Origin: Desulfoluna limicola
GTDB lineage: Bacteria > Desulfobacterota > Desulfobacteria > Desulfobacterales > Desulfolunaceae
Length of the DNA stretch: 64,000 nucleotides
Direction of reading: 5' to 3'
Assembly: GCF_021654575.1 (NCBI RefSeq)
Contig: NZ_AP024488.1
Span: 2,875,501 to 2,939,500, forward strand
Position 1 is the first letter of the stretch, and each line of letters begins with the position of its first letter. Shown piece by piece: positions 1 through 9,250 of this stretch. The notes beneath the pieces were generated by a model that was not told where the DNA came from, made no database searches, and saw nothing but the letters and a program-made list of their open reading frames with translations. The translations under genes and the position numbers were made by a program.

Positions 1-1
1 T

Positions 2-79
2 GCGAATCGGGAGAGGGTCCCCAGGCGGGTCAAAGGGATCGATGGCATGTACTCCATGAAGCGGCTGGCTGAGACTTAA
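2..79 (+). CDS. C-terminal end of an unidentified gene (partial)
   Basis: The frame beginning at base 2 is open from the window edge to a TAA at 77-79 and would encode about 25 residues ending in MYSMKRLAET. The other two plus frames close sooner or read less like protein. This is most simply the tail of a gene that starts outside the window. The product cannot be recognised from so few residues, and chance openness of such a short stretch is a real possibility. Confidence 0.35.
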   Translation, partial: ANRERVPRRVKGIDGMYSMKRLAET

Positions 80-142
80 AAAGCTGTTTGTTTTATGGAC
101 AGCAAAGAGAGGCTCGAAAAGGGGGTGGATTTATTGCCACTG

Positions 143-631
143 TTAATAGTCCACAAGGGCCCGTTCAACGACCATCGAGGTATCCATGTTCAAGGACTGA
201 AAACAACTTTCCAACTCTACCCGGTCTTTTTCGCCAGGAACCTCAAGGTGAAAATCAAAATCCTTGAGCGAGGCATAAAACGAATCAAACACTGATTTTT
301 TGGTATTAAGGCAAATTCGACACGCATGTTTGATATTATTAAAATTCGCAAAATGCTGCATGACCATAAAAAAACATACGGCGGAAAAATAACGGGTCCC
401 CGAGTGCAGGAACAGGCCCGGGCAGAATGTCATGACGTTAATTTTATCCGCATCACCATCAAAATGAACAGTTAACGAACAGGAAATATCCGACCCTGTT
501 TTTTTATTGTAAACAAAATATTCAAGCTGAGGTCCGTCGATGCAAAAACTGAGGCCGTAATCCTCAAAGAAATCAGGAAGGTGCGATGCCATAAAAGCAG
601 AGACCTTGAAGGGTGAATGGGAGGCATTCAT
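143..631 (-). CDS. hypothetical protein, about 162 aa
   Basis: I choose the start MNASHSPF at 631 rather than the farther upstream codon at 685, because an AGGAGACC Shine-Dalgarno lies directly before it and the longer version begins with an unlikely Arg/Ser-rich stretch. The protein is soluble, with no signal peptide or membrane helix, and has several Cys and Phe residues in the middle (around HACRICLNTKK). I do not recognise a family. It is monocistronic: the next genes on the minus strand end at 1023, and a copy of the GCCTCCGGCGG repeat lies between. Confidence 0.6.
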   Translation of the reverse strand: MNASHSPFKVSAFMASHLPDFFEDYGLSFCIDGPQLEYFVYNKKTGSDISCSLTVHFDGDADKINVMTFCPGLFLHSGTRYFSAVCFFMVMQHFANFNNIKHACRICLNTKKSVFDSFYASLKDFDFHLEVPGEKDRVELESCFQSLNMDTSMVVERALVDY

Positions 632-820
632 GGGTGGTCTCCTTCTGGATGAGTGGTGGGAGACTGAATAAAAAAGGCATCTCACCTATTAATTTGTCGT
701 TCGATTATTGGCAATGGCTATCATCGCGCCCTCGTGTTTGTCAATGGTTTTCACGGGGAACCATCAACCAGGGGAGCGATGGACGGCCAAGAGACGCTTT
801 TTTTTAAACTATTCGGATAG

Positions 821-969
821 GCCTCCGGCGGGTCGTTTTTTAAAAAAAGCCCCGCAAACACGTTCCGGTTGCCCCCTTCAAATGAGACGAAATTGGCCTG
901 CAAAAGCAGTTTATCAAACCCACCACTCAGGGCAGGCAAACCTTTGGGCCCGGCAGGGCCGCCGGAGGC
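821..969. repeat. GCCTCCGGCGG-bounded intergenic repeat, copy 1
   Basis: The element is bounded by the inverted ends GCCTCCGGCGG (821) and CCGCCGGAGGC (to 969). Inside are two modules shared with other copies: the AAAAAGC/GCTTTTT segment next to one end and the CAAACC...GGCAAAC segment with a GGCCC/GGGCC pair at the other. The flank after 969 (GCTGACTCGTTAC) also matches the flanks of other copies, so the true unit is somewhat longer than the terminal repeats. Confidence 0.75.
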
Positions 970-1022
970 AGGCGCTGACTCGTTACACCGCTGACAGAGT
1001 GTGGTTCGGCAGGTCGGTCACA

Positions 1023-2099
1023 CTAATGGGGCTCCACAACAAGGACATTGGAGGAGAGATCCTCAGAGAGCTTCTGCTCAAGGCCGTTTTCTTTTGCTCT
1101 CATGCGTCGGAGATCCGAGGGTTTGTACTTTTTAGACAATTTCCCCAGATGGCAGATCGGTTCCCCGGGGCTGATGGCAGGTAAGCTTGTCATGCCCAGA
1201 ACCACGGCATTAAACGGCGCATAAAGCGTGTTTTGTTCACGGCCGAGAAGGGTGGCCCCTGTTGCCAGGGGCTGCCCTTTTTCTATGATATCCCCCGGCG
1301 CCACGTGGAAATTGAGAAACCCGCCGTGATCGGACCTGACCCACGTCGATTTCTCAATGACGATCTGGTAATCGGGGCTTTCCTTGGGAAGGTCAAGCAT
1401 GCCCAGCTGGCTGAGCACATTTTTAATGCCCCGGACCGTAACCTCCACAACCCCTGGCTCCACCTTCCAGACTTCGCCGCCCTCCATGATGATCGTCGGG
1501 CATCCGGCAAGGCTTGCTTCGCGCCTGAATGAGCCCTTCGGGCCTTTGTTGTTGATGATAATCTCTGTGCCGAAGGCTTCCGCAAGCTGTCGGGCAGCGG
1601 GGCTGCTCAGATCCGCCCGGATATTTGGATAATTGGTACGCCGAATGGAGGCTGTGTGAAGATCAATGCCGAAATCACACCGTGATACAAGCTCGTTGAA
1701 AATGGTGTTTGCCATTCGGCTGGCAAGGCTCCCATCCGCAGAGCCCGGAAACGAGCGGTTCAGGTCACGCCGATCCGGAAGGTACCTGGAGTGCCGGTCA
1801 AAGGCCAGCAGGTTCAGGACAGGCACAAGGACAAGGGTCCCCCGGAGGAGCTGAAACTGTTTGTCCTGAACGATCTGATGAATCGCCCCGGTCCCGTTGA
1901 TTTCATCTCCGTGCAATGCGGCAGTGACAAAAACAACGGGGCCCTCTTCCCTGGCTCGGTTGATGTGAATGGGAATCTGGACGGTCATGCTGCTGTAGCT
2001 CTCGCTCACATCCAGGTGGACATCACGCGACTCACCGGCAGGAATCTTTTCTCCAAACCACTCGCCAATGGATTTTCGCTCTCGGGGCTTGCTCATCAT
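1023..2099 (-). CDS. succinylglutamate desuccinylase/aspartoacylase (M14-like) family protein
   Basis: This 358-residue protein has the zinc-site signature of the AstE/aspartoacylase branch of carboxypeptidase-like proteins: AALHGDEINGTGA (His and Glu ligands, residues about 61-73), DRRDLNRSFPG (about 109-119) and the third ligand in GIDLHTAS (about 143-150). MEGGE near residue 205 fits the catalytic Glu region. The C-terminal third looks like the beta-barrel domain seen in M14 deacylases. By family it removes an acyl or amino-acyl group from a small amide substrate. It is the last gene of a three-gene minus-strand operon behind a RimK-type ligase (5 nt gap), so it may process the ligase product or substrate; that is inference. 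Confidence 0.85.
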   Translation of the reverse strand: MMSKPRERKSIGEWFGEKIPAGESRDVHLDVSESYSSMTVQIPIHINRAREEGPVVFVTAALHGDEINGTGAIHQIVQDKQFQLLRGTLVLVPVLNLLAFDRHSRYLPDRRDLNRSFPGSADGSLASRMANTIFNELVSRCDFGIDLHTASIRRTNYPNIRADLSSPAARQLAEAFGTEIIINNKGPKGSFRREASLAGCPTIIMEGGEVWKVEPGVVEVTVRGIKNVLSQLGMLDLPKESPDYQIVIEKSTWVRSDHGGFLNFHVAPGDIIEKGQPLATGATLLGREQNTLYAPFNAVVLGMTSLPAISPGEPICHLGKLSKKYKPSDLRRMRAKENGLEQKLSEDLSSNVLVVEPH

Positions 2100-2104
2100 T
2101 GGAT

Positions 2105-3355
2105 TCAGTCTTCTTCTGTTGTTTTGGTCCCGGGCTCGGATAACCCCGTTGCCTTGATCGCCTCTTCAGCAACCGGCAAATCTGGAAGCTCCTGCACCTT
2201 GGAGCGCCGTCGCCTGCGTGTTTTTGCTGGAATCAGCTCTCGCATGAACTCCAGTTTCCCAAAGCAGAGGAGCCTGTCGTCCGCTTCAAGGGCCCTGTCA
2301 GCTCGGGGTGAGGGAATCACCTTCGTTCCACGCTGAAGGGTCATCACAGTGATGTCCTTGTCACGCAGCCCGGATTCCCGAATCGTCTGCCCCGCATATT
2401 GCGAGCCTTCAGGAATATAAATCTCTGCAACCCCATACCCACTGCTCATTGTCAGGCGCTGGCGCAGGTCTATTTCCGGAAAATTCACCTGGGCGGCAAT
2501 GTAGTCGATGATGGCCCCGGCGATGTCAAGCTGTGTGCAGCCTTCAATGCCCTCCAGGCCCGGTGAGGAGTTGACCTCCACCACCTGGGGGCCTGTTTTG
2601 CTCTCAAGCAGATCAACGCCTGCGACCCGAAGGCCCATGATCTGCGCGGCCCGTACAGCTGTGTCACGGTAGGTTTCATCGAGCACCACGGGTTCGGAAA
2701 AGCCCCCCCTGTGAATATTACTCCTGAACTCCTGGCCCTGAGCAACCCGACGCATGGCCCCAACCACCTGCCCTCCGACCACAAAGGCCCGGATGTCCCG
2801 TCCCCTGCTTTCAGACACAAACTTTTGGATCAGGACACTTTGTTTCTGGCTTTGGAGCAATTCGACAATGCTCTCAGCCGAACTCACGGTTTCAGCCAAC
2901 AGAACACCGATGCCCTGGGTGCCTTCGATCAGCTTGATAATGACCGGTGCTCCGCCAACCCTGTCAATGGCCGGAAGCACATCTTTTTTATCCCGGACAA
3001 AGGTTGTCTTGGGAATTCCGATGTGATGCCGACTGAGAATCTGCAAACTGCGTAGCTTATCCCTTGAGTTCGAAATGCTGGCTGAGCTGTTGGCGCAAAA
3101 GACATCCATTTGCTCAAATTGCCTGACGACAGCCGTGCCGTAGTACGTGATGGAGGCGCCTATTCGCGGAATCACAGCGTCATAATGAGAGAGCTGCTTT
3201 TGACGAAAATAAAGATCCGGGTTTCCCTGCTCCAGATCTATGGCGAATTTGAGGGTATTGAGAACCTTGACTTTGTGCCCGCGTTGTTCGGCGGCTTCAC
3301 GCAATCGGCGGGTGCTGTAACATTTGGGGTTACAAGAGAGAATTGCTAATTTCAT
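2105..3355 (-). CDS. rimK: RimK-family alpha-L-glutamate ligase with C-terminal RCK_C-like domain
   Basis: An ATP-grasp ligase that adds glutamate to a protein or peptide carboxylate, as RimK does to ribosomal protein S6. The first 300 residues show RimK hallmarks: N-terminal KLAILSCNPKCYSTRRL, the ATP-grasp stretch PVIIKLIEGTQGIGV, DIRAFVVGGQVVGAMRR, and the magnesium site VVEVNSSPGLEGIEG. About 70 further residues (EIYIPEGSQYAGQTIRES... to RLLCFG) resemble the RCK_C/TrkA-C ligand-binding fold, followed by a basic tail. RimK of E. coli is about 300 aa and lacks this extension. The start at 3355 is preferred over an ATG two codons upstream because the AGGA motif is then correctly spaced. The gene follows the retropepsin gene by 32 nt. 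Confidence 0.88.
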   Translation of the reverse strand: MKLAILSCNPKCYSTRRLREAAEQRGHKVKVLNTLKFAIDLEQGNPDLYFRQKQLSHYDAVIPRIGASITYYGTAVVRQFEQMDVFCANSSASISNSRDKLRSLQILSRHHIGIPKTTFVRDKKDVLPAIDRVGGAPVIIKLIEGTQGIGVLLAETVSSAESIVELLQSQKQSVLIQKFVSESRGRDIRAFVVGGQVVGAMRRVAQGQEFRSNIHRGGFSEPVVLDETYRDTAVRAAQIMGLRVAGVDLLESKTGPQVVEVNSSPGLEGIEGCTQLDIAGAIIDYIAAQVNFPEIDLRQRLTMSSGYGVAEIYIPEGSQYAGQTIRESGLRDKDITVMTLQRGTKVIPSPRADRALEADDRLLCFGKLEFMRELIPAKTRRRRRSKVQELPDLPVAEEAIKATGLSEPGTKTTEED

Positions 3356-3387
3356 CTGCATTCCTTACGGCTCACTGGCCAAAGGCT

Positions 3388-3867
3388 TTAACCGAGGTTT
3401 GTGTTGGTGTGTTTATCCCGTGGAGGTTTCCCACCTAAAAAGGAGCTGCCTGCATCGACCAGAAATCTGCCCCGAACCGCTTCACGGCCGAGAAGCATGC
3501 GAAAACCCATTTCATCCCGATTCGACAGGGTCAGCTCAATGGGCCAGGTGGCCCCGAGAAAGGCTATGTTGGTGACAATAACCGGTCGCATCATGGAGAC
3601 GCCATTTGAGCTTCGGATGGACCTGAATTCCAAAATTCTGGCATCCACCGTCACAGGGTGCCCGGTCTTGTGCTGCACAGGATTGATCTGAAACCTGGCC
3701 CATTGGTCTTCACCCTGCCTGTAGATCTTGATATCGAATGCATGCAGCGATGACGACCGTGCGCCGGTGTCAATTTTGGCCTTGATACTTTTGACGCCCA
3801 AATCAGGTAATTCGATCCATTCGCGCCAACCGATAACCGGCCGCAAAACCTTGCCTTTTTTTGCCAT
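3388..3867 (-). CDS. retropepsin-like 'ATP-dependent zinc protease' family protein (RimB-type)
   Basis: This small protein has the aspartic-protease-like motif IDTGARSSSLHA near the N-terminus, plus LLGREAVRGRFLVD near the C-terminus, as in the retropepsin-fold proteins encoded beside rimK in many proteobacteria. The start MAKKGK at 3867 has a GGAGCGGGT ribosome site and removes a Gly/His-rich N-terminal extension. It is the first gene of the operon with the RimK ligase and the M14-like protein. In Pseudomonas a similar protease acts with RimK in reversible ribosomal glutamation; the same role here is inferred from context. Confidence 0.82.
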   Translation of the reverse strand: MAKKGKVLRPVIGWREWIELPDLGVKSIKAKIDTGARSSSLHAFDIKIYRQGEDQWARFQINPVQHKTGHPVTVDARILEFRSIRSSNGVSMMRPVIVTNIAFLGATWPIELTLSNRDEMGFRMLLGREAVRGRFLVDAGSSFLGGKPPRDKHTNTNLG

Positions 3868-4163
3868 ACCCGCTCCACTTTGAAGACCATGTTGCCCGTG
3901 CCCCTTTGTGTTCATGAACGGACGAATGGGGTGGGGACAACTATCAATCCGAAAACAAAATTACAACACTTAAAAAACATATTTTCACACGGCTCTTTCA
4001 ACAGCATAAAAGATACTTGATTCATTGGCAATATTTAAGAGACGAAGCCATCAAGCCTGCCGTCCGAGGGCACACGAAGCATCCTGGCCGGAAATGTATG
4101 TGCCCATCCCCCCATTCAGGTCCCGCGCACCGACACCGCCCCCATCAATCTACTTCATTTGCT

Positions 4164-4267
4164 ATTAATCAGGCGGTCAAATGCGTGACTGCCGAGGGGC
4201 GGTATCCCCCTTTTAAATCAGCCATCTCCCCCACCTGGGGATTCTTGCATTAAGTTGCCGGGTTAAT
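4164..4267. repeat. 104-bp GTTAACCCGGC element, copy 1
   Basis: The element begins TTAATCAGGCGGTCAAATGCG and ends TTGCCGGGTTAAT. It aligns end to end with copies at 11914, 18731 and, inverted, 23823. The conserved core is AAATGCGTGACTG(C/T)CGAGG near the left end and an inverted GTTAACCCGGC-like end on the right. It lies in the 450-base non-coding stretch upstream of the autotransporter gene, in which nothing else is evident. Confidence 0.7.
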
Positions 4268-4462
4268 ATGTCAAAACTTATTCTTAAAAGCCACAGAAAA
4301 AGAATTGATAAGATGCCACATTTCCTATATTCAGTCTTGTTTGCACCAGGCGGGCATTAACTCACGCAGTGATGACGTATCCTTCAGTGATGACATACAG
4401 CCAAAAAGGTGGGTGGGTGAATGGGGTTGAGCTGGCAGAACAGCTGCAAATTAAAAGATGGC

Positions 4463-7400
4463 ATGAAACGATTGATCCTTACAGCAACCATGATGCTGCT
4501 GATCACTGCCCTGAACCCGGGGCCCTCCCCTGCTGCCCCGGTATCCAGCACAGGAGATGGCTGGCAGACGACCCTTTCCCGAGACGACCGAACGTTGACC
4601 TATTCGTTCGATCACACTGGCGGGTACTCCCTGTCATTGGAAGGCGGAGCCGAGCTTACCACATCGCTGGACACCCTGTTTGATCCCATTATCCCCGATT
4701 GGGAAACCACCCTTAAAACAGCCTTGAACAGCTGGGGTTCCACGGCACACATCACATTTACCGAAGTGCCTGACAATGGCCTGGGCTTTGCTGAACAAGG
4801 CGCTGCGGGCCTCATCCGATTCAGCGCCCACTCCATGGTCGAGCTGGCTCACGCATACCCGCCAATGCCGACAGGACTCACAGAAGAAGAGACAGGCTAC
4901 ACCCATTACGGGGATGTCCATTTTTCAACGGATTTGGCCTGGGATGAAGACCGGTTTTTAACAACAGCGATCCATGAGCTCGGGCACTCCCTGGGGCTGG
5001 ACCACAACCTTGCCCCCTACTCCATTATGCACCCCTTTGCCGGTGGCGGTCAGGCCACAGGCATTACGGACCATGACCTGTCCGATATCCGGGCTCTCTA
5101 TTTCCCCATGAACACACCGGCTGAAACGTTCAAAGGGAACACCGTCTCCACCCACCGGGACTGGCTGGCCCTTGGGGACGGAGCTGAAGACACCCCAAAA
5201 AGCCTGTCGGTCTCAGGGCATATCGATACATATGATGAACAGAAAACGGGCATCAAAGGAGAAGGGGCGTCCCTTTCCATTGAAAACTACGCGTTTGACT
5301 GGGTGACCCTTGCTGTCCTGGACACAGGCAGAATCAGCACCCGGGGAGACAATGCCTACGGCATGGCTGTGGGAGATCACAACACCATCGCCATGGACGG
5401 CAGCATCGAGACCTTTGGCTCCTCGTCCGACGGTATCTCCGTGTTGGGGAATGCAAACATGCTCTCCACCGGCTCCGGCAGCCTCATCACCACGCACGGC
5501 AACGGGGCCAGTGGCCTCTATTTGGGCGGGGACTGGGGCGGAGAAAAAAACCGCGCTTTTCTGGCCGGTCAGATACTCACAACCGGGGATGGCGGTGCAG
5601 GTGTGTTTCTCACTGGCGACAACGCGGAGCTCACCCTGGACGGCGGCATTGCCACCCGGGGGTATTGGTCGGTTGCCATCTTCTCGTACATCAACAATGC
5701 CCTCATTGATATTTCCGATCACGGCAGTATCACCACAGCCGGCCTTGACGCGGTAGGTGTCTACAGCCTGGGACGAAACAGCACCATCATCAACAACGGA
5801 AAGATCAGGACCTCCGGGGAGAGGGGCCACGCCATGGAAATCCGAGGCGGAAACACCACCCTCATCCACACAGGTGACATTGAAACCACCGGTATCAAGT
5901 CCGTTGGACTCTGGGCCAGAGACAGCAACAACACAATAGATCTTTCCGGTGACATCCATGCGTCTCAGGCCACAGCCATACGCATCGGGAGTGGGTGGAG
6001 CCTTGATGCGGCCTTTACACAGACCACCAACTCCGGCAATGCCTTGCTGATCCACGGCTCCCCAGAAATCTCCGGCGCCATAATAAATGGTGGAGCAGAT
6101 GACGGGGCGACACTCTCCTTTGGGACCGCATTTGATCCTGAAGCCGGGGCCCCCTGCACTGCTCCGGACACCGAGTTTGTCTATGATGGGGACATTGACG
6201 GCAGCACCTGGGTAGGAGAGGTGGCTGCGGGAAAAACCCGTCTTAACGGCAGCATTGCGAATTTCTCCACCATGACCATCGCCCCGGGCGCGACGCTTGG
6301 GGGCTCGACCCATTACACCGGTGATGTGGTGAACAACGGAATTCTGGCTCCGGGTAATTCCATCGGAACCCTAACCGTTGCAGACGATTACACCCAAACC
6401 GGCACCCTGGTTATCGAGATCGGCAATGAAGGTTCGGACCTGTTGGCTGTTTCGGGGGCCGTCACCTTTGGGCCGGAAGCGAGCCTGACCATCAGCCCCA
6501 TTGCCCCTGTCGCTTCACAACGGTTTTCATTTTTAACCGCAGGGTCCGGGATGGCGGGGACGTTAAATCAATCAACAGGCGACACCCTTTTCCTTGGTTT
6601 TTCCCTGGATACGTCGGGCACGGAGATGGCCTTGGATGTAAGCAGGCACTCAAGCTATGAGGCCTTGGCCTCAGGCAACAACCAGGCAGCCCTTGCTGCG
6701 TCTCTGGATACCCTTCTGGCGTCGGCTTCCGGGAACCTGGCAACGGCCATGGCAACCATCGACATGATGGCCTCACCGGCCAAGGTAAACCAGGCGTATT
6801 CAGCCATTGCCCCTGAAGAGTATGCAGCGTTACCGGAAGTTTCCTTTGCCGTGGCCCGGCATTACACACATTTTATCAACCAAAGCCTGGCCGAGGGGCG
6901 AAAGACTGACGACTCAGGCTGGCGAACCCACGGACGGATGCTGCACCTGACCGGCCAACGAGAGAACAGCACAGGGTTCACAGGCTTTGACTTGGGGTCC
7001 AACGGGTTGGGTCTGGGCTTGGACTATCGGTTCCCACAGGCCATCCTGGGGCTGGGCACGACCGTACTGGACACCGATACCGACAACACCACACAACAAT
7101 TCGCGACAGACACCCGTTCGTTTATTACCAGTGTTTACGCGTCAGCTTTTCGCCCCTCCTGGCATGTAAATGCCCAGGTCGGTTACGGTACCCATCAAAA
7201 TGAGACGGTTCGCACCGTCACGATGAATGGGGTTGCAGAAAGACTTGATGCCTCGGTGAATTCCACCATGATGTTTGCCTCCCTGGAAGGTGGCACGAAT
7301 CATGCGCTCTCCCGGACAACGACGCTCTCACCTTTTGCCAGCCTGGACTATCTCCATGATCGCAGGGATGACTTTCACGAAGGAGACACGACCTTAAGCT

Positions 7401-7738
7401 TCGACATGGACGGCCAAACTGCCACCAGCGCCTGCGTCACCCTTGGAACCAGGGTATCGACGGTCTGGCACCTTGGGGAAGAGACCAGTGTTGTCCCCGC
7501 ATTTAAGCTGGGCTGGGCCCACGAATTGGGCGACACTCGCTATGACCTGTCCGGCTCTTTGGGCAATGAAGAGACCTATTTTCAAGGCTATGACATGGAA
7601 AAAAACCGCGCCCTGGCCGGGCTGGCTGTTTTATTAAACCACACGACCACAACGGACTTTACATTTACGGTTGATGGAGAGTGGGACGGCGAGGTCGGCA
7701 CTTACGGGCTTCAGGCATCCTTTACCCGACGGTTTTAA
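4463..7738 (+). CDS. autotransporter with matrixin-type metalloprotease domain and beta-helix passenger
   Basis: With the start at 4463 the protein (1,091 aa) opens with a clear signal peptide (MKRLILTATMMLL...SPAAP). The longer reading frame from 4421 would bury it. Residues about 30-230 are a metzincin: zinc motif HELGHSLGLDH (H171, E172, H175, H181) and Met-turn SIMHP (M189), as in matrixins. Residues about 240-600 are repetitive Gly/Asn/Thr-rich strands typical of a beta-helix passenger (many G..I.T.G.. turns). A PEP-type linker follows (NNGILAPGNSIGTLTV). The last 270 residues form an autotransporter barrel ending in an aromatic-terminated strand (FTRRF). It is likely exported by Sec and displayed or released at the surface as a protease. 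The combination of metzincin and autotransporter is unusual. Confidence 0.88.
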   Translation: MKRLILTATMMLLITALNPGPSPAAPVSSTGDGWQTTLSRDDRTLTYSFDHTGGYSLSLEGGAELTTSLDTLFDPIIPDWETTLKTALNSWGSTAHITFTEVPDNGLGFAEQGAAGLIRFSAHSMVELAHAYPPMPTGLTEEETGYTHYGDVHFSTDLAWDEDRFLTTAIHELGHSLGLDHNLAPYSIMHPFAGGGQATGITDHDLSDIRALYFPMNTPAETFKGNTVSTHRDWLALGDGAEDTPKSLSVSGHIDTYDEQKTGIKGEGASLSIENYAFDWVTLAVLDTGRISTRGDNAYGMAVGDHNTIAMDGSIETFGSSSDGISVLGNANMLSTGSGSLITTHGNGASGLYLGGDWGGEKNRAFLAGQILTTGDGGAGVFLTGDNAELTLDGGIATRGYWSVAIFSYINNALIDISDHGSITTAGLDAVGVYSLGRNSTIINNGKIRTSGERGHAMEIRGGNTTLIHTGDIETTGIKSVGLWARDSNNTIDLSGDIHASQATAIRIGSGWSLDAAFTQTTNSGNALLIHGSPEISGAIINGGADDGATLSFGTAFDPEAGAPCTAPDTEFVYDGDIDGSTWVGEVAAGKTRLNGSIANFSTMTIAPGATLGGSTHYTGDVVNNGILAPGNSIGTLTVADDYTQTGTLVIEIGNEGSDLLAVSGAVTFGPEASLTISPIAPVASQRFSFLTAGSGMAGTLNQSTGDTLFLGFSLDTSGTEMALDVSRHSSYEALASGNNQAALAASLDTLLASASGNLATAMATIDMMASPAKVNQAYSAIAPEEYAALPEVSFAVARHYTHFINQSLAEGRKTDDSGWRTHGRMLHLTGQRENSTGFTGFDLGSNGLGLGLDYRFPQAILGLGTTVLDTDTDNTTQQFATDTRSFITSVYASAFRPSWHVNAQVGYGTHQNETVRTVTMNGVAERLDASVNSTMMFASLEGGTNHALSRTTTLSPFASLDYLHDRRDDFHEGDTTLSFDMDGQTATSACVTLGTRVSTVWHLGEETSVVPAFKLGWAHELGDTRYDLSGSLGNEETYFQGYDMEKNRALAGLAVLLNHTTTTDFTFTVDGEWDGEVGTYGLQASFTRRF

Positions 7739-8147
7739 AAGCCCTTCAGCATAACAGGGCAAGCCAAAGCCCAGGAGGGGACTTTACGCCGAAAGAAAGA
7801 CCTCATCCGGCGAGCTCAAACAGCCCCCCCCATCAGTTCACATGGAAAAAAGCCCCCCCCACGTCACAATCAGTGGACCTGCCCCGCGGCCCTTGGTACA
7901 CTCAAACAATAGGTTCCGGTAGAACCCAAGCTTGGGAACCACCCCACCTGTTTTGTACGATAATCCGCCGCCCCCTGCCATTGATTGCGGCGTCTTTGAG
8001 AGGACGCGAAAACGCTGACATCACGTGAACACTCTTGATGAGCCTGATGTGTGAGTGACGCTTCTATAGTCCGCAACCAGGGCACCCCCCAAGAAAACCG
8101 CAACCTTTCCTGTAAATTCCCGAAAAACACCAGTAAGGAGAGGTTTG

Positions 8148-9059
8148 ATGAAACGCTTTATTGTTCATTGGATCGTGTTGTTTTTGGTAGTTCCCATATC
8201 CCTCGTCGCTGCAGAGAATGGAAACGTTTACCGTCACCCCTCCGGTTTGTCCTTCTGGTATCCGCAACAATGGGCACTCCACGAGCTTGACGAAGCCCTG
8301 CAGCTTGTCCCCGCCGATGCGGCCATGAGCCAGGAAGGCCCATCGGAGGTTTACTTTGTCACCGGTGAAAGTGTGCAGGGGACAGGAATCCTTCAGGCCG
8401 ATGATCCGCGGGTCATCGCTTACATGGACCAGCAGGTGCGTTCCATCCTGCCTGCCCTTCAGCTGCAACACAGCCGCAAGGCCTTTGCCCTGCCGGGGGC
8501 CCACGGCATCATGCTGACCTGGACAGGCAACAACAACGCCGGAAAACCGGTGGAGGGGCGCGCCTATGTCGTCGTCATCAAAGAGTATGCGCTGACTCTC
8601 TCGGGAATCTCCCTTCAAGGGCTGATCAACAAACGCACGGCATCCCTTGAAAAGATATTTACCTCCTTTGTCATCGGTCAGGGGCAACTCGACCCCGCAC
8701 TGGCAGGGACCTGGCACAAGCACGCCACCATGTCTGTGGCAAACCCCGACAGAATCTATGAGACGTCATGGAGTGCGGCACAAGCCGTTACGGAAGATAA
8801 AAGCCAGCTCACGTTTCAATCCGATGGCCGGTGGCACAGGGTCGACGCATCACAGACGTTAATCGGTGCAGGAGGTCTCTGGCTGGAAGACAACAGCCAA
8901 AACGAGAACACAGGCAGATGGAACGCGGACGGAAAGCGGCTTTTTATGCTCTACGACGACAACACCTGGGAAGAGTTCGCCTATACGATTGTACCGACCG
9001 ACAATGGACGCGAGCTGAGAACCGCTGTCGGCAAAGAGATGGTCATCTGGCGACAGTAG
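8148..9059 (+). CDS. exported hypothetical protein, 303 aa
   Basis: The ATG at 8148 is chosen over a TTG one codon earlier; AAGGAG lies seven bases upstream. The N-terminus is a signal peptide (MKRFIVHWIVLFLVVPISLVAA). Residues about 25-175 form a domain beginning VYRHPSGLSFWYPQQW, which resembles the PsbP/Mog1-like fold where a protein describes a profile of 'conditions'; the match is only by feel. Residues about 180-303 (LAGTWHKH...LTFQSDGRWHR...GRWNADGKRLFMLYDDNTW) have a lipocalin-like barrel pattern. I do not assign a function. A strong hairpin follows at 9127. Confidence 0.7.
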   Translation: MKRFIVHWIVLFLVVPISLVAAENGNVYRHPSGLSFWYPQQWALHELDEALQLVPADAAMSQEGPSEVYFVTGESVQGTGILQADDPRVIAYMDQQVRSILPALQLQHSRKAFALPGAHGIMLTWTGNNNAGKPVEGRAYVVVIKEYALTLSGISLQGLINKRTASLEKIFTSFVIGQGQLDPALAGTWHKHATMSVANPDRIYETSWSAAQAVTEDKSQLTFQSDGRWHRVDASQTLIGAGGLWLEDNSQNENTGRWNADGKRLFMLYDDNTWEEFAYTIVPTDNGRELRTAVGKEMVIWRQ

Positions 9060-9088
9060 ATCCCCCTTGGTTACCGTGCATAAAAGCA

Positions 9089-9250
9089 GCCTCCGGCAGC
9101 CAGGGGAGAATCCCCTGGACCCCAGGCCGCGAATGATCTCGCCCCTCGTTCCTCGGGGTGAGATCATTCGCGGAGTTTTTCATAAAATCGACAACGGTCT
9201 GTTTGTCAACCTGTTGCCACTTTTTTATAAGCCGGATTTGGCAGGCAGGC
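9089..9250. repeat. GCCTCCGGCGG-type intergenic repeat, copy 2 (one clear end)
   Basis: It starts GCCTCCGGCAG at 9089, followed by a small hairpin (CAGGGGA/TCCCCTG) and ACCCCAGG, the same module found inverted at 38440-38487. Then comes the long 9127-9173 hairpin and a degenerate CTGTTTGTCAACCTG segment. The opposite terminal repeat is not recognisable. The remaining bases to 9854 hold no gene I can support. Confidence 0.55.
9127..9180 (+). terminator. 19-bp stem hairpin followed by T run
   Basis: The arms 9127-9145 and 9155-9173 pair over 19 positions with one G-T wobble, around the loop TCGTTCCTC, and are followed by AGTTTTT. It sits about 70 bases after the stop of the exported protein and could end its transcript. 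The same hairpin type, with different stem sequence, recurs in other copies of the intergenic repeat, so it is also part of that repeat family. Confidence 0.6.

Noticed and set aside
5213-6313. 366-codon minus-strand frame inside the autotransporter
   Set aside because: The Gly/Val/Ala-rich translation mirrors the repetitive passenger on the plus strand; no independent evidence.
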